A DNA stretch of 64,000 bases from Paraspadella gotoi (lineage: Eukaryota; Chaetognatha). Both the position numbers and the translations under genes were made by a program. This document shows, in pieces, positions 16,021-28,566 of the stretch. The stretch's first letter is position 1; every line of letters begins with the position of its first letter. Where the stretch lies: the NCBI GenBank assembly GCA_051294375.1, contig CM119266.1, forward strand, positions 22,854,638-22,918,637. The letters run 5' to 3'. The notes below the pieces were generated by a model, which did no database searches, was not told the DNA's origin, and was given only the letters and a program-made list of their open reading frames with translations.

Positions 16021-16165
16021 ATGAAGTTGGTACAAACAATATAAAAATCATCCATTCATTTAATAAATAAGCTAACTTGCCCCTGATTTTGGACAGGTTT
16101 TAGATAATGAAATAGCAGTTCCCTGCAAGCTTTCAATCGAGACTCTCTCAGTCTCGTTTATTCAT
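16021..16165 (+). repeat. interspersed repeat copy 4 (internally deleted)
   Basis: It begins GAAGTTGGTACAAAC, lacks the TTTAAGGCC block and resumes at AGCAGTTCCC, ending AGACTCTCTCAGTCTCG. Confidence 0.75.
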
Positions 16166-16483
16166 GAGGTATATGAGGTAGAAGCCTCAGAAACGTTTTG
16201 CGAGGGCGAACAACTGAGCTAAACTTTAAGTTTTCAACTCTTTTCCCAACCTAACACTTTGTTTTTCAATCTCTTTCCCTTCCTCCAATCTGCATCCTCG
16301 AATCCCGCCAATCTTCCTCCGCTCCCCAACTCTTTCTTCCCTACTTCTTCTCTTCGCAAGTTTCAATTTAACTTTACCCCTTCCTCTGACAGACTCCACT
16401 ATTTTACAACACCCCGCCCATCGCCCCCAAACCTTTCCCTCATTTTGTGAGTGATCCACGAAATCGGGACGGAGACGATTTTT

Positions 16484-16528
16484 CAACGACGACGACGATG
16501 AGGATGACGACGATGACGACGACGACGA

Positions 16529-16581
<53 letters not shown>
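16484..16581. repeat. (ACG)n trinucleotide repeat
   Basis: About 98 bases of GAC/GAT triplets encode poly-Thr/Asp/Arg depending on frame. Confidence 0.95.
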
Positions 16582-17002
16582 TTCGAGGCGAAATTCAGGA
16601 GTCAAAACTTCTTCGTTCGCGACGAAAAATCTTTTGCTCTGAGATTGAAACCCTCGCGATTTACGGGGACTTGTGCAGGAATTCATGTATTTAATGTAGT
16701 GTAAGTGTTTTGTCAAAAAGTATAAACTCGGGCAACTAAAAACCTTAATTTGTTAATTTTTATACAATACAGTCGGTTATCAAGTACCACGTGATTCGCG
16801 CATCGACCCACAAAAATCGCGATGAACGATGAGCTTCTTTGAATTTTACGCATGCGTCAAAAAGTCGAGCGGACAAATCGAGAAAAAAGATTTCTCGAGG
16901 GTTTTAGACTTCGACGATTAATCGAGGAAAATGGTTAAAATGGTTAAAATGGTTAAAATTTGCTTGCGTCAACCTTTTGAGTAAAGTAATGCCGGCGGAG
17001 AG

Positions 17003-17007
17003 GACGA

Positions 17008-17040
<33 letters not shown>
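17003..17040. repeat. (ACG)n trinucleotide repeat
   Basis: Thirteen near-perfect GAC triplets. Confidence 0.95.
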
Positions 17041-17118
17041 ATAACACCCGTTTAAATAAATTTGGCTAAATGTATAGAACATGCTATGTTCGAGACCACT
17101 TTTAAACTTGATGACGAT

Positions 17119-17345
17119 GAGCCGCGATTTTCTGAGGATTATCTGGATGGCGAATCGGGATGGGATTAGGTCAGCTGCAAGGCTGACGGACTTGGTTTGA
17201 GCGGTAATAGGTGGAGGGTGCGGGTTTTGCCCAGCGAGGGGAAAATGGGAGCAGAGAGAGATGTTTGGATCGCGGGACCTTGTTATTAAAAAGTCAAATG
17301 AGAGAGAGAGGAGCAGATTTATGATTTTGGGGAGAGGAGACGGAC
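17119..17345. other. short unique stretch between segment C and noisy copy A'
   Basis: About 227 bases have no match elsewhere in the window. No gene is supported. Confidence 0.5.
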
Positions 17346-19887
17346 GGGCCGGCGCCCAGTCCAAGGTGCTAACGCAGCCAACTCAGGCCATCAAACTTTT
17401 TCCCGACTTCCTCCAATCAATTGACGAGTGGGACCAAAAGCGAGAAGTGAACTTAACACCGAGCGCACTTTGAGAAGATATTATATCTTCACCAACATTC
17501 TCACAGAGATACTTAGAAAAAACGTGTTTAATTCCATGTCAACAAAAGTGCCGATACATAAATAACGATGCGCCTAGTGGCCTACCTCTTCACGTTAAAA
17601 ATCTTCTTTTCGTCCATCCTGACGGTAAGTTTGCTAAAAACATCACGAGATTACGTTCGCGCGGCAATCACGTGACAGTTATTCCACGACGACGAAATTC
17701 GAAAGTCGTCGGTGACTTTCTGTCAATTGAGAACTAGGATATTCCGCCCGTTCCTCGACCAATCGCTGGCCGGGGTCTTCGGCCTTGGATATTCGAAAGA
17801 AGGGAAAAGTAAAATTTCGCCGGAAGCCAGTAGGCGGGACACGCGAGATTATACGACCTGGGCGAAAGAAGGAGGATGAGGAAGGAAGAGAAAAAAGCAT
17901 CTCATCTCATTGCCTTTCGTCGTTTTTGTTGTTCGTTTTTATTTGGGTTTTTCGTTGAGTTATTTTTAGTAAGTTAGAGCTTTTTTTTCCCGCCAATTTT
18001 TTTTAAAAAACACCGGTGTGGCGGGGGGGGAAAAAACCCGGAAGTTGCTCCTACAAAGTGCGACGCAAAGATAGTTTTTTTTCCCTATACATGATTTACT
18101 CTTGAGTCTCGTTTTCATATTAAATATAATTTATGAAGATTATATCAATAAGGATTATCGGAGTTTCGATATCTACGATTATCAGATGTACGATGTTCTT
18201 TTAAGTGGCATAATGCAGATCTATGACTAAAGCGTTTCGCTTTATAGAATAAAAAAAGAGAGCTTTTTAAAAGATATTCTACAGACTAGTCGGTTAAGGA
18301 GATGTCTCAAAATGTAGAGGTTCTTAGAGGGGGTCTCGATGTTTAGAGTGCAGGAGGATGGTCTCAGGGAGTTTGAAGGGTGCTAGAGAGGGGTCTTCGG
18401 AGAGTTTAACGGGTGCTAGAAGGCGGAGGGGAAGGAGAATGGCAGGGAGCCAATAAAGGAATTTTCAAAGAGGTAATAAGGCTGCGAGAAAAAAGAGAGA
18501 AATGAGTGGACAATATGCTAGTATTAGGTTTGGTTCTTCTCGCGTCCTCTTCCTTTTCTCAGAATGGTCAAACCCCAAGAGTAGAAAACACGAGAAAGCC
18601 CGAAGACTCAGGTCAAACATGAAAAGCGCGGACCCAGACAGGCAGGAGAGGAATAAGGAAAGGGGCGAAAGAGAAGGAAAGGAAGAGAAAAAAAGGGAAA
18701 GCCAGAGAGGAGCAGGGGGAAGGAGGGAGAAAAGAGACGAGTCTTTTGAGACATTGAAAACGGGAGCCAAGAATCCGATTGAATAACGAAGGCAGCGACG
18801 CCAAGAACAAGAAAATCAACAGAAAAAGAAATAAGCACAAAGAACAATGAATTCTTTACTTTCTTTCATCCTCTTGTTGGTATTTCCTATTTTCTAACCC
18901 CGTTCCTTTGTTTTTTTCTTTCTTTTTACCATTTCGGTTATTTTTCTCTAGGCGGGAACAGTTGACTCTAAGAAATCGTCCAAGATGGTAAAAGTGAGAG
19001 AATGTCTAAAAGAAAAGGAGAAAAGGCACAGAGCAGAGATGAAGAGCTGAGAGAGAGAGAACGAGAGAGGAAGACTGAGAGCAAGACAGAGAGAGACGAG
19101 TGAGGAGAATGGAGTAACAGAGGGGAGAGATGGTACGAGAGAGAGATATGGATAAGATAGAATAGAGAATAACGAGAGATTGAGAGACCGAGAATCTAAG
19201 ACTTGAGGCGCGAGACGACAGAGACGAGAGATGAGGAGCAGAGAGACTGGAGATAGAGACGTGCGAGGCCGGCGAGGTGGCGAGAGCTCAGAGAAGGTAG
19301 ACAATTGTATAATTCTGAATGAAGCTGCCCATCAGTTAGTGTCTGCATGGGAAACATGACCGCGGTGCGCTATAGAGGTGCGACTGACGCCAATCCGAAT
19401 ACATCAATCAATGAAGACTAACCGATGATGGCGAGCCTGAAGCCTCTCCTGCTGCCGCCGGAGCGTTTATCTGCTGCTGATCCGTGTGCTCCGGCAGTCC
19501 AGCAGAGTGTGACGGTTGGCGTCGGGTGCATCGGCGCCAGCGCGCGATTGGACAGACGAGGAGAGAAGGAGGAGAGACGACTGTAGGAGGAGCTTGAAGC
19601 GGAGAGAGACGGGGCCCCACCCCAGCGATACGAGAATATCCAATCTTCCGAATTCTTCGTACGGTTACGATAGAAATTTTTTTTCTATCGGTGGGATTTT
19701 CTTTATTTCATGCCTCTCTCTCCTTTTGCATAATCTACTCTCTCTCTCGTGACTCTCTCTCTTCTCACTCAAACTCGCACAGCACTTAACTTACAGAAGT
19801 AAGTGTATCCAAATCTAATAATAACTTTTAAATATTAGACTATCTGATTTATCAAGAATATAAAATACCGCGTCTGATTCACCTTTG

Positions 19888-20045
19888 CTTTATTATGAAA
19901 TTGGTTACAGTCCAATATTAATAAAATTATTCCATTCATTAAAAAACTTAAGCACTTGCCGCTGACAGCTGGACTAGCTTGGTGGCTTTAAGGCCTCAAT
20001 CACTCTTACAAAGACTAATGACTATAGCAGGTCCCTTGCTAAGAA
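19888..20045 (+). repeat. interspersed repeat, noisy counterpart of copy 1
   Basis: Same position within A' as copy 1 has within A, with added bases. Confidence 0.65.
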
Positions 20046-21177
20046 ATCCGCTTTTACTATTATTTTTGTTTCCTCGTTACATTTCGAAAGCATTTTTCGT
20101 CTTCGTGTTTCTATTATTCTTTATTTTCCCAGTTTTCCCGATTCATCCGGTTTTCGTATCCTTCTTTTTTAGGCTGATTCTTTTTAAGAACTCTTCTTAA
20201 AACACTTCTAAACCCCCTTATTCTCATTATCGTTTCCACCATTGCCCCCTTACCCCATCTCACCCCGGCCAGCCCGCCCCCCCCGCCGGGCACGGTCCCC
20301 CCCCTGCCCCAAAGTTTTCTTTTCCCCTCCTTTTCGGTGGTTTCAATTTAGGAATTTCCGTTCTTCACTGCGCTGTCGTGGCCCTCTCGCAGGTCGATGT
20401 TGAACGCGAGGTGGGAGGAGAGAGGAGGAAAGAGCGAGAAAGAGGAACCGGATGCGCCTGGCAAAAAAAAAGACAACAGAACCGTGAAAAGCGAGAAAAA
20501 AAAAGGAAAAAGGGTAAGATTGAAAAGAAAAATGAAAATGATGTCACAAACGGAGAGACTGAAAAGAAAAGCCGATAGGAACCAGGAAAATAGGAGGAAG
20601 CTGGAATGGAAAAGAACGGTTGAGGGGAAAAGCCTGAAAAAAACGTGGAACTGGAACTGTACATATTTGTATTTCCGTATATTTGTAAAAATCGGGGAAA
20701 GTTAATAAATTTGAAAAGTTGAAGGATTCTTATTAAAAAGTTAACGAAAATCGACATTAGGGCCCATGCTGAAAAAGAGTACTCGAGAGGAATTTTTATA
20801 TATTAGCCTCGATTTAACAATTTCTACGTAATACACCACCGCGTTTCCTTTTCTTCTTTTATTTGCCGTCTGCGCGAATATTCCGCACGTGTCGAGAAGC
20901 CCCTATTCTCCCCTTCCCTAATTTAAAACTTCTCATTATTTTATAAAGAAAAAATAAATCATCCCTCTTTTTTTTCTAATTTGGCAAGCGGCGCTTTGAA
21001 GTGCGAAAAAGTAAAAGATCGAGAAAAATGGAGAAGAGTATGACCAATGATGGGCGAGGTTTAGACGGCCGGAGACAGAATGAGGAGTGACGACTGAGAG
21101 GACTATGAATAAGGGTAAAGAACCGACGTGAAGGATGCAAAGAGAAAGAACGTGAAAAAAGAAAGCTGGAAGATAGA

Positions 21178-21325
21178 ATGAAGTTGGTACAAAAAACAAT
21201 ATAAAATCATCCCATTCATTTAAATAAAAAGCTAACTTGCCCCCTGATTTGGGACAGGTTTTAGATATAATGAAAGGTAAGCCAGTTCCCTGCAACTTTC
21301 AATCGCAGACTTCTCTCAGTTCTCG
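21178..21325 (+). repeat. interspersed repeat, noisy counterpart of copy 4
   Basis: Same position within C' as copy 4 has within C, with the same internal deletion. Confidence 0.65.
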
Positions 21326-23065
21326 TTATTCATGACGGACTGGTATATTATGACGAGGGTCAGATAGCGGGCTCAAGAAACGTTTTTGGCCGAGGGCGAA
21401 CAACTGACTGCTAAACTTTAATGTTTTCAAACTCTTTCTCCGCAATTGACCTAACCACTTGTGATTTTTTCCAATCTCGGTTTCATCGCTCTTCCTCCAA
21501 TCGCATGCCTACGAATCGAGGACCGCCAATACTCCTCCGCCCTCCGCCAAACTCTTTCTTTATGCCCTGAGGTCACGTAGCCTTCTCTTCGCAAGTTCAA
21601 TTTAAGCGGCTTTACCTCCGCCTTGCGCATCTGACAGGACTCCGGACATATCTTTACAACACCCGCGCCATCCGCCGCACCAAAACCTTGGATGTCCACA
21701 TCATTTTGTGCAGTGATCCACGAGGAAAGTCTGCGTGCGACTCGGAAGACGTAGGTTTGTTCTCATACTAGCGACGACGATAAGAGTGATGACGACGAGG
21801 AATGACGACAGACGAACGACGACGAGAGACCCAGAGAACCGACGAGTGGACCGGACGATTTACGAGGTAGTGGGGATAATTCTAGAGGGTTCACAAGATT
21901 CTTCGTTTCCGCGACGAAAATATCTTTTTTCTCTGAGCATGAGAGAAGCCCTCGGCGATTTACGGGACTTGTGCAGGAATTACATGTATTAATGTGCTAG
22001 TTGCTAGAGTGTTTTGGTCCAAAAAGTATAAACACTGGGCCAACCGGTAGTAAAAACTTTAACATTTGTTAATATTATTCTATACACCGAATACAGTTCG
22101 GTGATATATATCAAAGTACACACAAGTGAAAATTCGCGGGATTCGAACGCACCCACACAAAAATCGCTGACTATGAACGATGAGCTTCATCTTGGAAATT
22201 TTTACGCTACCATGCGTCTCAAAGGTGCAAGTCGAGGCGAGACAATCGAGCAATAAAGATTTTATCTCGAGGGGTGTAACTTCGCCGGAACATAATGGGC
22301 GAGGAAAATGGTTTAACCCATTCGGTGTTAAAATGTGAACGGATTAAAACCAGTGTAGCTTGCGTCACACTTGATGCTCTAAGGAGATAATGCCGGCCGG
22401 GAAGACTCTAGAATCCGATGACCCGATCGACGATCTCACGAGCGAACCCAGTCCGAGGCCTCCGACGGACGATTCGACGGACGAAACAGACAGCCAGACG
22501 ACGCACGCAAGGCAATAACACTCCGTTTTAAAATCCCTGCAAATTTTGGGCGTAAGGGATGTATAACCTCAAATGCGTATGTTCTGAGACCCACTTTTTA
22601 ACTTGATCATGGACGGATGACGATGTTCATTTTTAACGATTACAAAACATTCATTACTAAAACAAACAATGTCAACTTGTTGGATTACACCACAACTTTT
22701 TTCATTCTAACAAACAAGGAAAGAAAATTGTTGACGATAACCGTGGATTTCTCAATAGGTGGACGATCCTAACCCGTTAAGATAGTTGCTTATGCGGATG
22801 GAAAGTGAAACAACGACGAAGACGACGACGACGACGACACACGACGAATCAACGAAGCCGATGACGAATCGTGTGGACTGACAGGTGACGTCTGGACGCG
22901 AAGAGAAACCGGAATATAATACCACTAAGCGGAAGACGGAACTTCTCTCATAAGTGTCCTATTGTCGCTCGTCGTCGTACGTCGTCGTTTCCGTCTTCGT
23001 CGGTTGCGTCTCGTCGTCGGGGGTTCGTAGTCGAATGTCTCGCGTGACAGGGCGACGTCCGCCCG

Positions 23066-24892
23066 ACAGAGAGAGCAAGGTGATGGTGGGCGCGGCGTCG
23101 GAAGACGGAGAGAGCGAATGGAAATTCCTAGTTGTCGGTATATATAAGAAGGGTACACTTTGCGTAGCGGTAGTGGACTGAGTGGGATGTGGGTATAGTG
23201 TCCAGCATGATATGGCTATCTGTACAGCTGAAGGTTGGAAAAGTAATGAGACGACGAATTAGGCTTCAAAAAACGGTAGTGAAGATGATCTTAAGGGGCA
23301 AATGCTGACAAGAGAATATAAACAAAAATGAAGGTCAATAAGATAAGTAATAGAGATACACAGGAAGGCGGAATAGATACGACAAAAAGACATAGAGACA
23401 GCGAACATAGTATAGCTAAGGAACAAAGATAACGGGCGGACAAGGATGGAGAACTGACGGCTACAGGATTATGACGACCAAAAAGTATTGCGCAGAATAT
23501 ATAAGATATCCCGCGCAGAGAAGAACAATGACGCAGGAGGGACGATTGGAGAAAACGGAGGAATGAGCGGGCGAAATTAGAGGCGTATGAAAAAATAAAA
23601 CGAAAATATAACAAAATCAAGTAAGGTACATAGCTATCTTTAATGAAATAAAGTCTGATCAGAATTCGTGATGATAACCATTTATTTGTATAGCTCATCT
23701 TCTTTGTCGCGAAATGGCAGATTTTTGCCCAGCAAATAAGTAAAACAAAAAACAGAACGTGGCTAATTAACAACTGATAGCAAACCATTGTACGAGTACT
23801 GAAAGAAATATACTCAAAATTTATTAAGATTTTTATAAAAGAGCCATTATTTATAACGTGGCACAATAATAAATTGAAATAAAAGACCCATAAACATTTT
23901 TGGTTAATGTTTGTTTACCATCAAAAATTTTATATTCATTAATTATGTTTGTTAACTATTATTTATTTAAATAAATATTATAAAAAATAAGCCTTAAGCT
24001 GAAAAAATTAAAAATTTAAAATTTTTAATCGGCAATTTTGAATTGCGCTTAGGCAAAAGAAGTTGATATAAATGGAATAGTATAATCCATTATTTAACAA
24101 AAATTCTGTTCATTAAGTAGGCTTAAAAAATATTAAAACACTATTATTTTGCTTTAATTTTTCAATTTTTTTGGCTATAAAATTTATAGTTTTTTTATGA
24201 ATTTGCACCAATCTTAGATGACATAATTTGCATATAAAAAATATATATTTTCTTATACTCAACTCTTTTTGCAAAGAATTCCAAAAATCCATGAAAACAA
24301 TTTTTCGAAATAACCAAACGATTGAGTTTTTTAACTTAGGCCCAATTTTTACTTAGTAATTATGAATATAATCATAGTTAACTAACTTTTTATTTAAAAC
24401 ATAAAATTAGAAGAACAAAAACTTAGCCAAAATATTTAATTCTATAAACGTCTTTATTTTCTATATTTCAAAGCTCATTATAAAATTTTACTAAAACTTT
24501 TACATACCATTTTGATTTATCAATAACTTATAATGTTTTGCCCTATTTGATATAACAACTTTATATACATTTAAAAACCCTCATTTCCGACAAGAAAGAT
24601 AAAATTATACCAAAAAAAATGCTTTCATCACCCATCGAATTCTACAGACTACATTACACTAAAATAAGCTATTGATACCTCACTTGATTTGTTATATATT
24701 TTGATTATTTTCAACGCGTCTAATATGGGGGGGAGGAGAAGGGGGGTGCTCAGAGAAGAAGAGGAAGGAGAGAGGAAGAAGTAAGAGTGAACCCTGAGGC
24801 GGCAGCTAGGGTGAGGGTTTAAGGGCGCGAATAAGGGTTAAGGTGTTAATTCGGCAGGAGATAAGAAGTTTTGTCGCAGAACGAAGCTCGGC
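23066..24892. other. gene-free stretch, mostly AT-rich
   Basis: The first 120 bases may still be a diverged or noisy relative of the sequence after segment D. The region 23590-24720 is very AT-rich unique DNA. The minus-strand frame at 23291-23866 is hydrophobic and AT-driven, and I do not support it as a gene. Confidence 0.5.
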
Positions 24893-24917
24893 NNNNNNNN
24901 NNNNNNNNNNNNNNNNN
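24893..24917. other. assembly gap (25 N)
   Basis: A run of 25 N just before segment D. Confidence 0.99.
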
Positions 24918-25345
24918 CGATGTTCATTTTCAACGTATTCAGAAACTTTCATTATAAACAACAATGTATACTGTTGGATTCACCAAACTTTTGTTCCATT
25001 CAACAAACAAGGAAGAAAATTGTGACGATAACCGTGGATTTTCAATGGGACATCCTGAACCCGTAGATAGTTGCCTTACGATGGAAAGTAGACAACAACG
25101 ACGCAGAGCACGACGACGACGACGACACACGACGACAACGAAGCCGATGACGAATCGTGTGGACTAAGGTGACAGTCTGGAGCGAAGAGAAACCCGGAAA
25201 TAAACACTAAGCGGACGGAACTTTCTCATAGTGTCCTGGATTGTGCTCGTCGTCGTACGTTCGTCGTTCGTCTGTCGTCGTCTCGTCTCGTCGTCGGTGT
25301 ACGTAGTCGAATGTCTCGGTGTAGGCGACGTCGGTGAGCTCCGGT
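24918..25345. repeat. segment D, cleaner copy
   Basis: It begins CGATGTTCATTTTCAACG after the gap and matches 22620-23065. It includes an ACG triplet run (about 25105-25140) and a GTCGTC-rich end, after which the two copies diverge strongly. Confidence 0.75.
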
Positions 25346-25658
25346 TTGATGCATTCGGCGGGACCGTCGGAAGCGGCGATGGCAGTGCTCGAGCGAAAGA
25401 AGGGGACTTTGGAAGGCGGCAGTGGAATGGAGGGGATGTGGAGTGTCAACAGTGGCACGACAGCGGTTGCGAACAGTGACGCGAGTGGCTTCACAAAGCC
25501 GGTCCCCGTGGATGTCTTAAGGGCTGTGACCAGAGATTCAAATGGAAGCAGTGTGTACAACCAAGGAAGGGGTGTCGGCGCTGGCAGCGACGTTGCTAGG
25601 AGTGACGGGCGAGCGGTGGCTGACCCAGTGCGTCAGATTGACGCCAAATCTCTCTCTT

Positions 25659-25691
<33 letters not shown>

Positions 25692-25834
25692 TTGCTAAAC
25701 GAAATCCGACCGTAAATTGGTTTGTTTCGTCGTCAAGGGCGACATTTATTTTTGCGACGCCATCGTTCCGGGTGTCGTCTTCGTCTTCTTTGAAGACAAT
25801 TACATCCCAAACCTTTTTTTTTTTCTATTATTAG
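25334..25834 (+). CDS. coding-like open frame of unknown identity, downstream of segment D
   Basis: This plus-strand frame is open for 166 codons. It starts at a GTG, with the first ATG six codons in, so it may be an exon fragment. It reads protein-like at first (SEAAMAVLERKKGTLEGG, SGFTKPVPVDVLRAV), then runs into ten aspartates encoded by a GAC repeat at 25661-25690, and ends in a poor tail. Codons before the repeat favour G/C third positions. The opposite strand is also open (25207-25560) with equally plausible codon use, so the coding strand is undecided. Related noisy sequence at about 23060-23181 also reads KKGTL. No family is recognised. Confidence 0.25.
25661..25690. repeat. (GAC)10 trinucleotide repeat
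   Basis: A perfect triplet run that supplies the poly-Asp of the overlapping open frame. Confidence 0.97.
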
Positions 25835-26798
25835 TCTCATCAGTTCCGCGGGAATCAAGGAATCAACTTAAACTTTTGTGTAATTGAGATCGATGCTAAA
25901 TTCCTTAACGACGGCGGTTGATAGGGCGCAACAGTTCAGTCGTTCAGGAGAACAGCTGCAATGAAAATAAACAACGTACATTGCAACTTACGAACTCAAA
26001 ATTTTTTTGTTAAATTCCAATTTCCTAATTCCTATATTGCCACTCCCTTCCGTGTAGACAATCCAATTTGTTTCCATTATGAAAGCATGACGAAACAAGT
26101 TTCTTACCATACTCCCCCCCCTGATATAGGATTTAATTCCTAAACTTTGTCGTAAATCTTTCAAGTTCTCGAGATGTAAAAAGTAGATAAAAACCGAAGC
26201 CGATCTTAGCTTCATAGTAGTTGTAGACATTTGATAAGACACACATATTAAATATTGTATAAAACGCGCAAATTACTTCCATAAAACTCATTAAAACCAG
26301 CAATTAATTAAGTAAAGAAATAACTGACTTCTTTTTCCTGTTTCTTCACTGATATTTTCTTCAGTCGCAACCTTGAAAGCGAAAACAGAGAGAAAGAAAC
26401 CCCAGTTCCGACCTTCGCATTTCTTCATCTCTCAGTCCGCGCGAACGTTGGATTTTTTCTATCCTCCCTGCTTTTTTTTTATATTTCTAGTTTATTCTCG
26501 TTTTTAAAAAAAATCAGTTTATCATAAACTTTATGGTCTTTTATCATAACTTGATAAAACTAAATAAATTACGTGTTAAACAGACAGTGCAATTAATTCA
26601 GCGCCGTATTTCTACCCAAACGAGTCTACAGTGCGTTCCCAATGAAACGAGGCGCAAAGGCGACGCCCATCGCCCAACAGCGCGAATTTTTGTGGGTCAA
26701 ATCCGATTCCACTTCGCCGAGTTTTGCGTCTTCGATTCCATTCACGGTTCGCTAATTCGGTGCCGCCACTTAGGATAATGATCTTCTCCCTTTTTCAC
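25835..26798. other. gene-free stretch
   Basis: Ordinary AT-rich sequence with no supported gene or repeat. Confidence 0.6.
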
Positions 26799-27363
26799 NN
26801 NNNNNNNNNNNNNNNNNNNNNNNNNNNNNNNNNNNNNNNNNNNNNNNNNNNNNNNNNNNNNNNNNNNNNNNNNNNNNNNNNNNNNNNNNNNNNNNNNNNN
26901 NNNNNNNNNNNNNNNNNNNNNNNNNNNNNNNNNNNNNNNNNNNNNNNNNNNNNNNNNNNNNNNNNNNNNNNNNNNNNNNNNNNNNNNNNNNNNNNNNNNN
27001 NNNNNNNNNNNNNNNNNNNNNNNNNNNNNNNNNNNNNNNNNNNNNNNNNNNNNNNNNNNNNNNNNNNNNNNNNNNNNNNNNNNNNNNNNNNNNNNNNNNN
27101 NNNNNNNNNNNNNNNNNNNNNNNNNNNNNNNNNNNNNNNNNNNNNNNNNNNNNNNNNNNNNNNNNNNNNNNNNNNNNNNNNNNNNNNNNNNNNNNNNNNN
27201 NNNNNNNNNNNNNNNNNNNNNNNNNNNNNNNNNNNNNNNNNNNNNNNNNNNNNNNNNNNNNNNNNNNNNNNNNNNNNNNNNNNNNNNNNNNNNNNNNNNN
27301 NNNNNNNNNNNNNNNNNNNNNNNNNNNNNNNNNNNNNNNNNNNNNNNNNNNNNNNNNNNNNNN
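26799..27363. other. assembly gap (565 N)
   Basis: A run of N whose right edge is a CCT triplet tract. Confidence 0.99.
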
Positions 27364-27474
27364 CCTCCTCCTCCTCCTCCTCCTCCTTCTCCTCCTTCTT
27401 TTCTTTCTCTGTCTCCTCCAATACCTCAAAGAATAGGGGGCGTCTTTGCGTCTCTCGCCTTTCTTCTCCTCGCA

Positions 27475-27701
27475 TATTTGAAGGAGAGAAACAAGAAAGA
27501 AAAGAGGAGAGAAAGGAGAAGTAGGTAGGAAGAGAAAAGGGAGGAAAGGAAAAAGAAAAAGGTGGAGGAAAAGGGAGGAAAATAGTGGAAAAAGAAAAAG
27601 GGATTAAGGAAAAGAAGAGAAAAAGAAATGAAAATAAAAAATAGAGAGATATTAGGATAAAAAATAAAATATCTAAGAAAAAGGAAAGAAAAAACTTAGG
27701 A
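27475..27701. repeat. polypurine tract of about 225 bp
   Basis: The plus strand is almost entirely A and G, with scattered T and very few C, without a fixed repeat unit. It ends at a gap. Confidence 0.85.
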
Positions 27702-28566
27702 NNNNNNNNNNNNNNNNNNNNNNNNNNNNNNNNNNNNNNNNNNNNNNNNNNNNNNNNNNNNNNNNNNNNNNNNNNNNNNNNNNNNNNNNNNNNNNNNNNN
27801 NNNNNNNNNNNNNNNNNNNNNNNNNNNNNNNNNNNNNNNNNNNNNNNNNNNNNNNNNNGAGAGAGAGAGAGTATGCCTGAGTCGCGGCCAAAAAATCTGA
27901 GCAAATTTACGATGACGGTTGCACGTGGAAGAGATGATGAAAAGATAGGGTGGAAATGTGAAATTTTAAAGTGTAAAATTTTNNNNNNNNNNNNNNNNNN
28001 NNNNNNNNNNNNNNNNNNNNNNNNNNNNNNNNNNNNNNNNNNNNNNNNNNNNNNNNNNNNNNNNNNNNNNNNNNNNNNNNNNNNNNNNNNNNNNNNNNNN
28101 NNNNNNNNNNNNNNNNNNNNNNNNNNNNNNNNNNNNNNNNNNNNNNNNNNNNNNNNNNNNNNNNNNNNNNNNNNNNNNNNNNNNNNNNNNNNNNNNNNNN
28201 CCCCCATTCTCTTCTACTACCCCCTTACTCTTCTCAAAAACTCGTATCGCAATAAGACCTCTAACCCTCGTTGTTATGCATATCACAAGAATCTGAGTCC
28301 CTCTCCCCCCCTCGATCGTCACGTGACCGACCGACCGACTCCCTTTCGGTGAGAGGGGGNNNNNNNNNNNNNNNNNNNNNNNNNNNNNNNNNNNNNNNNN
28401 NNNNNNNNNNNNNNNNNNNNNNNNNNNNNNNNNNNNNNNNNNNNNNNNNNNNNNNNNNNNNNNNNNNNNNNNNNNNNNNNNNNNNNNNNNNNNNNNNNNN
28501 NNNNNNNNNNNNNNNNNNNNNNNNNNNNNNNNNNNNNNNNNNNNNNNNNNNNNNNNNNNNNNNNNN
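27702..28566. other. cluster of three assembly gaps (27702-27858, 27983-28200, 28360-28566)
   Basis: Three N runs are separated by short islands at 27859-27982 and 28201-28359. Two of the gaps have (GA)n at their right edge. No gene is supported in the islands. Confidence 0.95.

Larger units (their letters stand above)
15695..17118. repeat. segment C, cleaner copy
   Basis: It matches about 20797-22619, starting at ATATATTAGCCTCGATTTAA. It contains interspersed repeat copy 4 and two CGA/GAC triplet runs. In the noisy copy, C' continues directly into D', whereas here the match ends near 17118. The open frames here are triplet-repeat translations. Confidence 0.8.
17346..23065. repeat. noisy contiguous copy A'-B'-C'-D' of flanking segments
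   Basis: Sequence matches segments A (to about 20283), B (to about 20795), C (to about 22619) and D (from about 22620), all in one orientation. It carries frequent one- to few-base insertions relative to the cleaner copies. It also supplies sequence where A has gaps. The pattern fits one uncorrected long read inserted as gap fill beside the contigs it overlaps, or an alternative haplotype. No gene is supported inside. Confidence 0.8.

Noticed and set aside
23291-23866. 191-codon minus-strand hydrophobic frame
   Set aside because: Residues follow AT-rich composition, with no signal, domain or conserved pattern, and part lies in suspected noisy sequence.
25058-25068. AACCCGTAGAT, the 5' end of the miR-100/miR-10 family
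   Set aside because: Only 11 bases match, the rest of the mature sequence differs and no hairpin arm is seen. miR-10, expected near Hox4 in many animals, was not found elsewhere in the window.
26724-28207. Long open frames through 26.7-28.2 kb
   Set aside because: They are open only because N runs carry no stops. The same holds for 5771-6540, 32560-33186 and 41267-42343.
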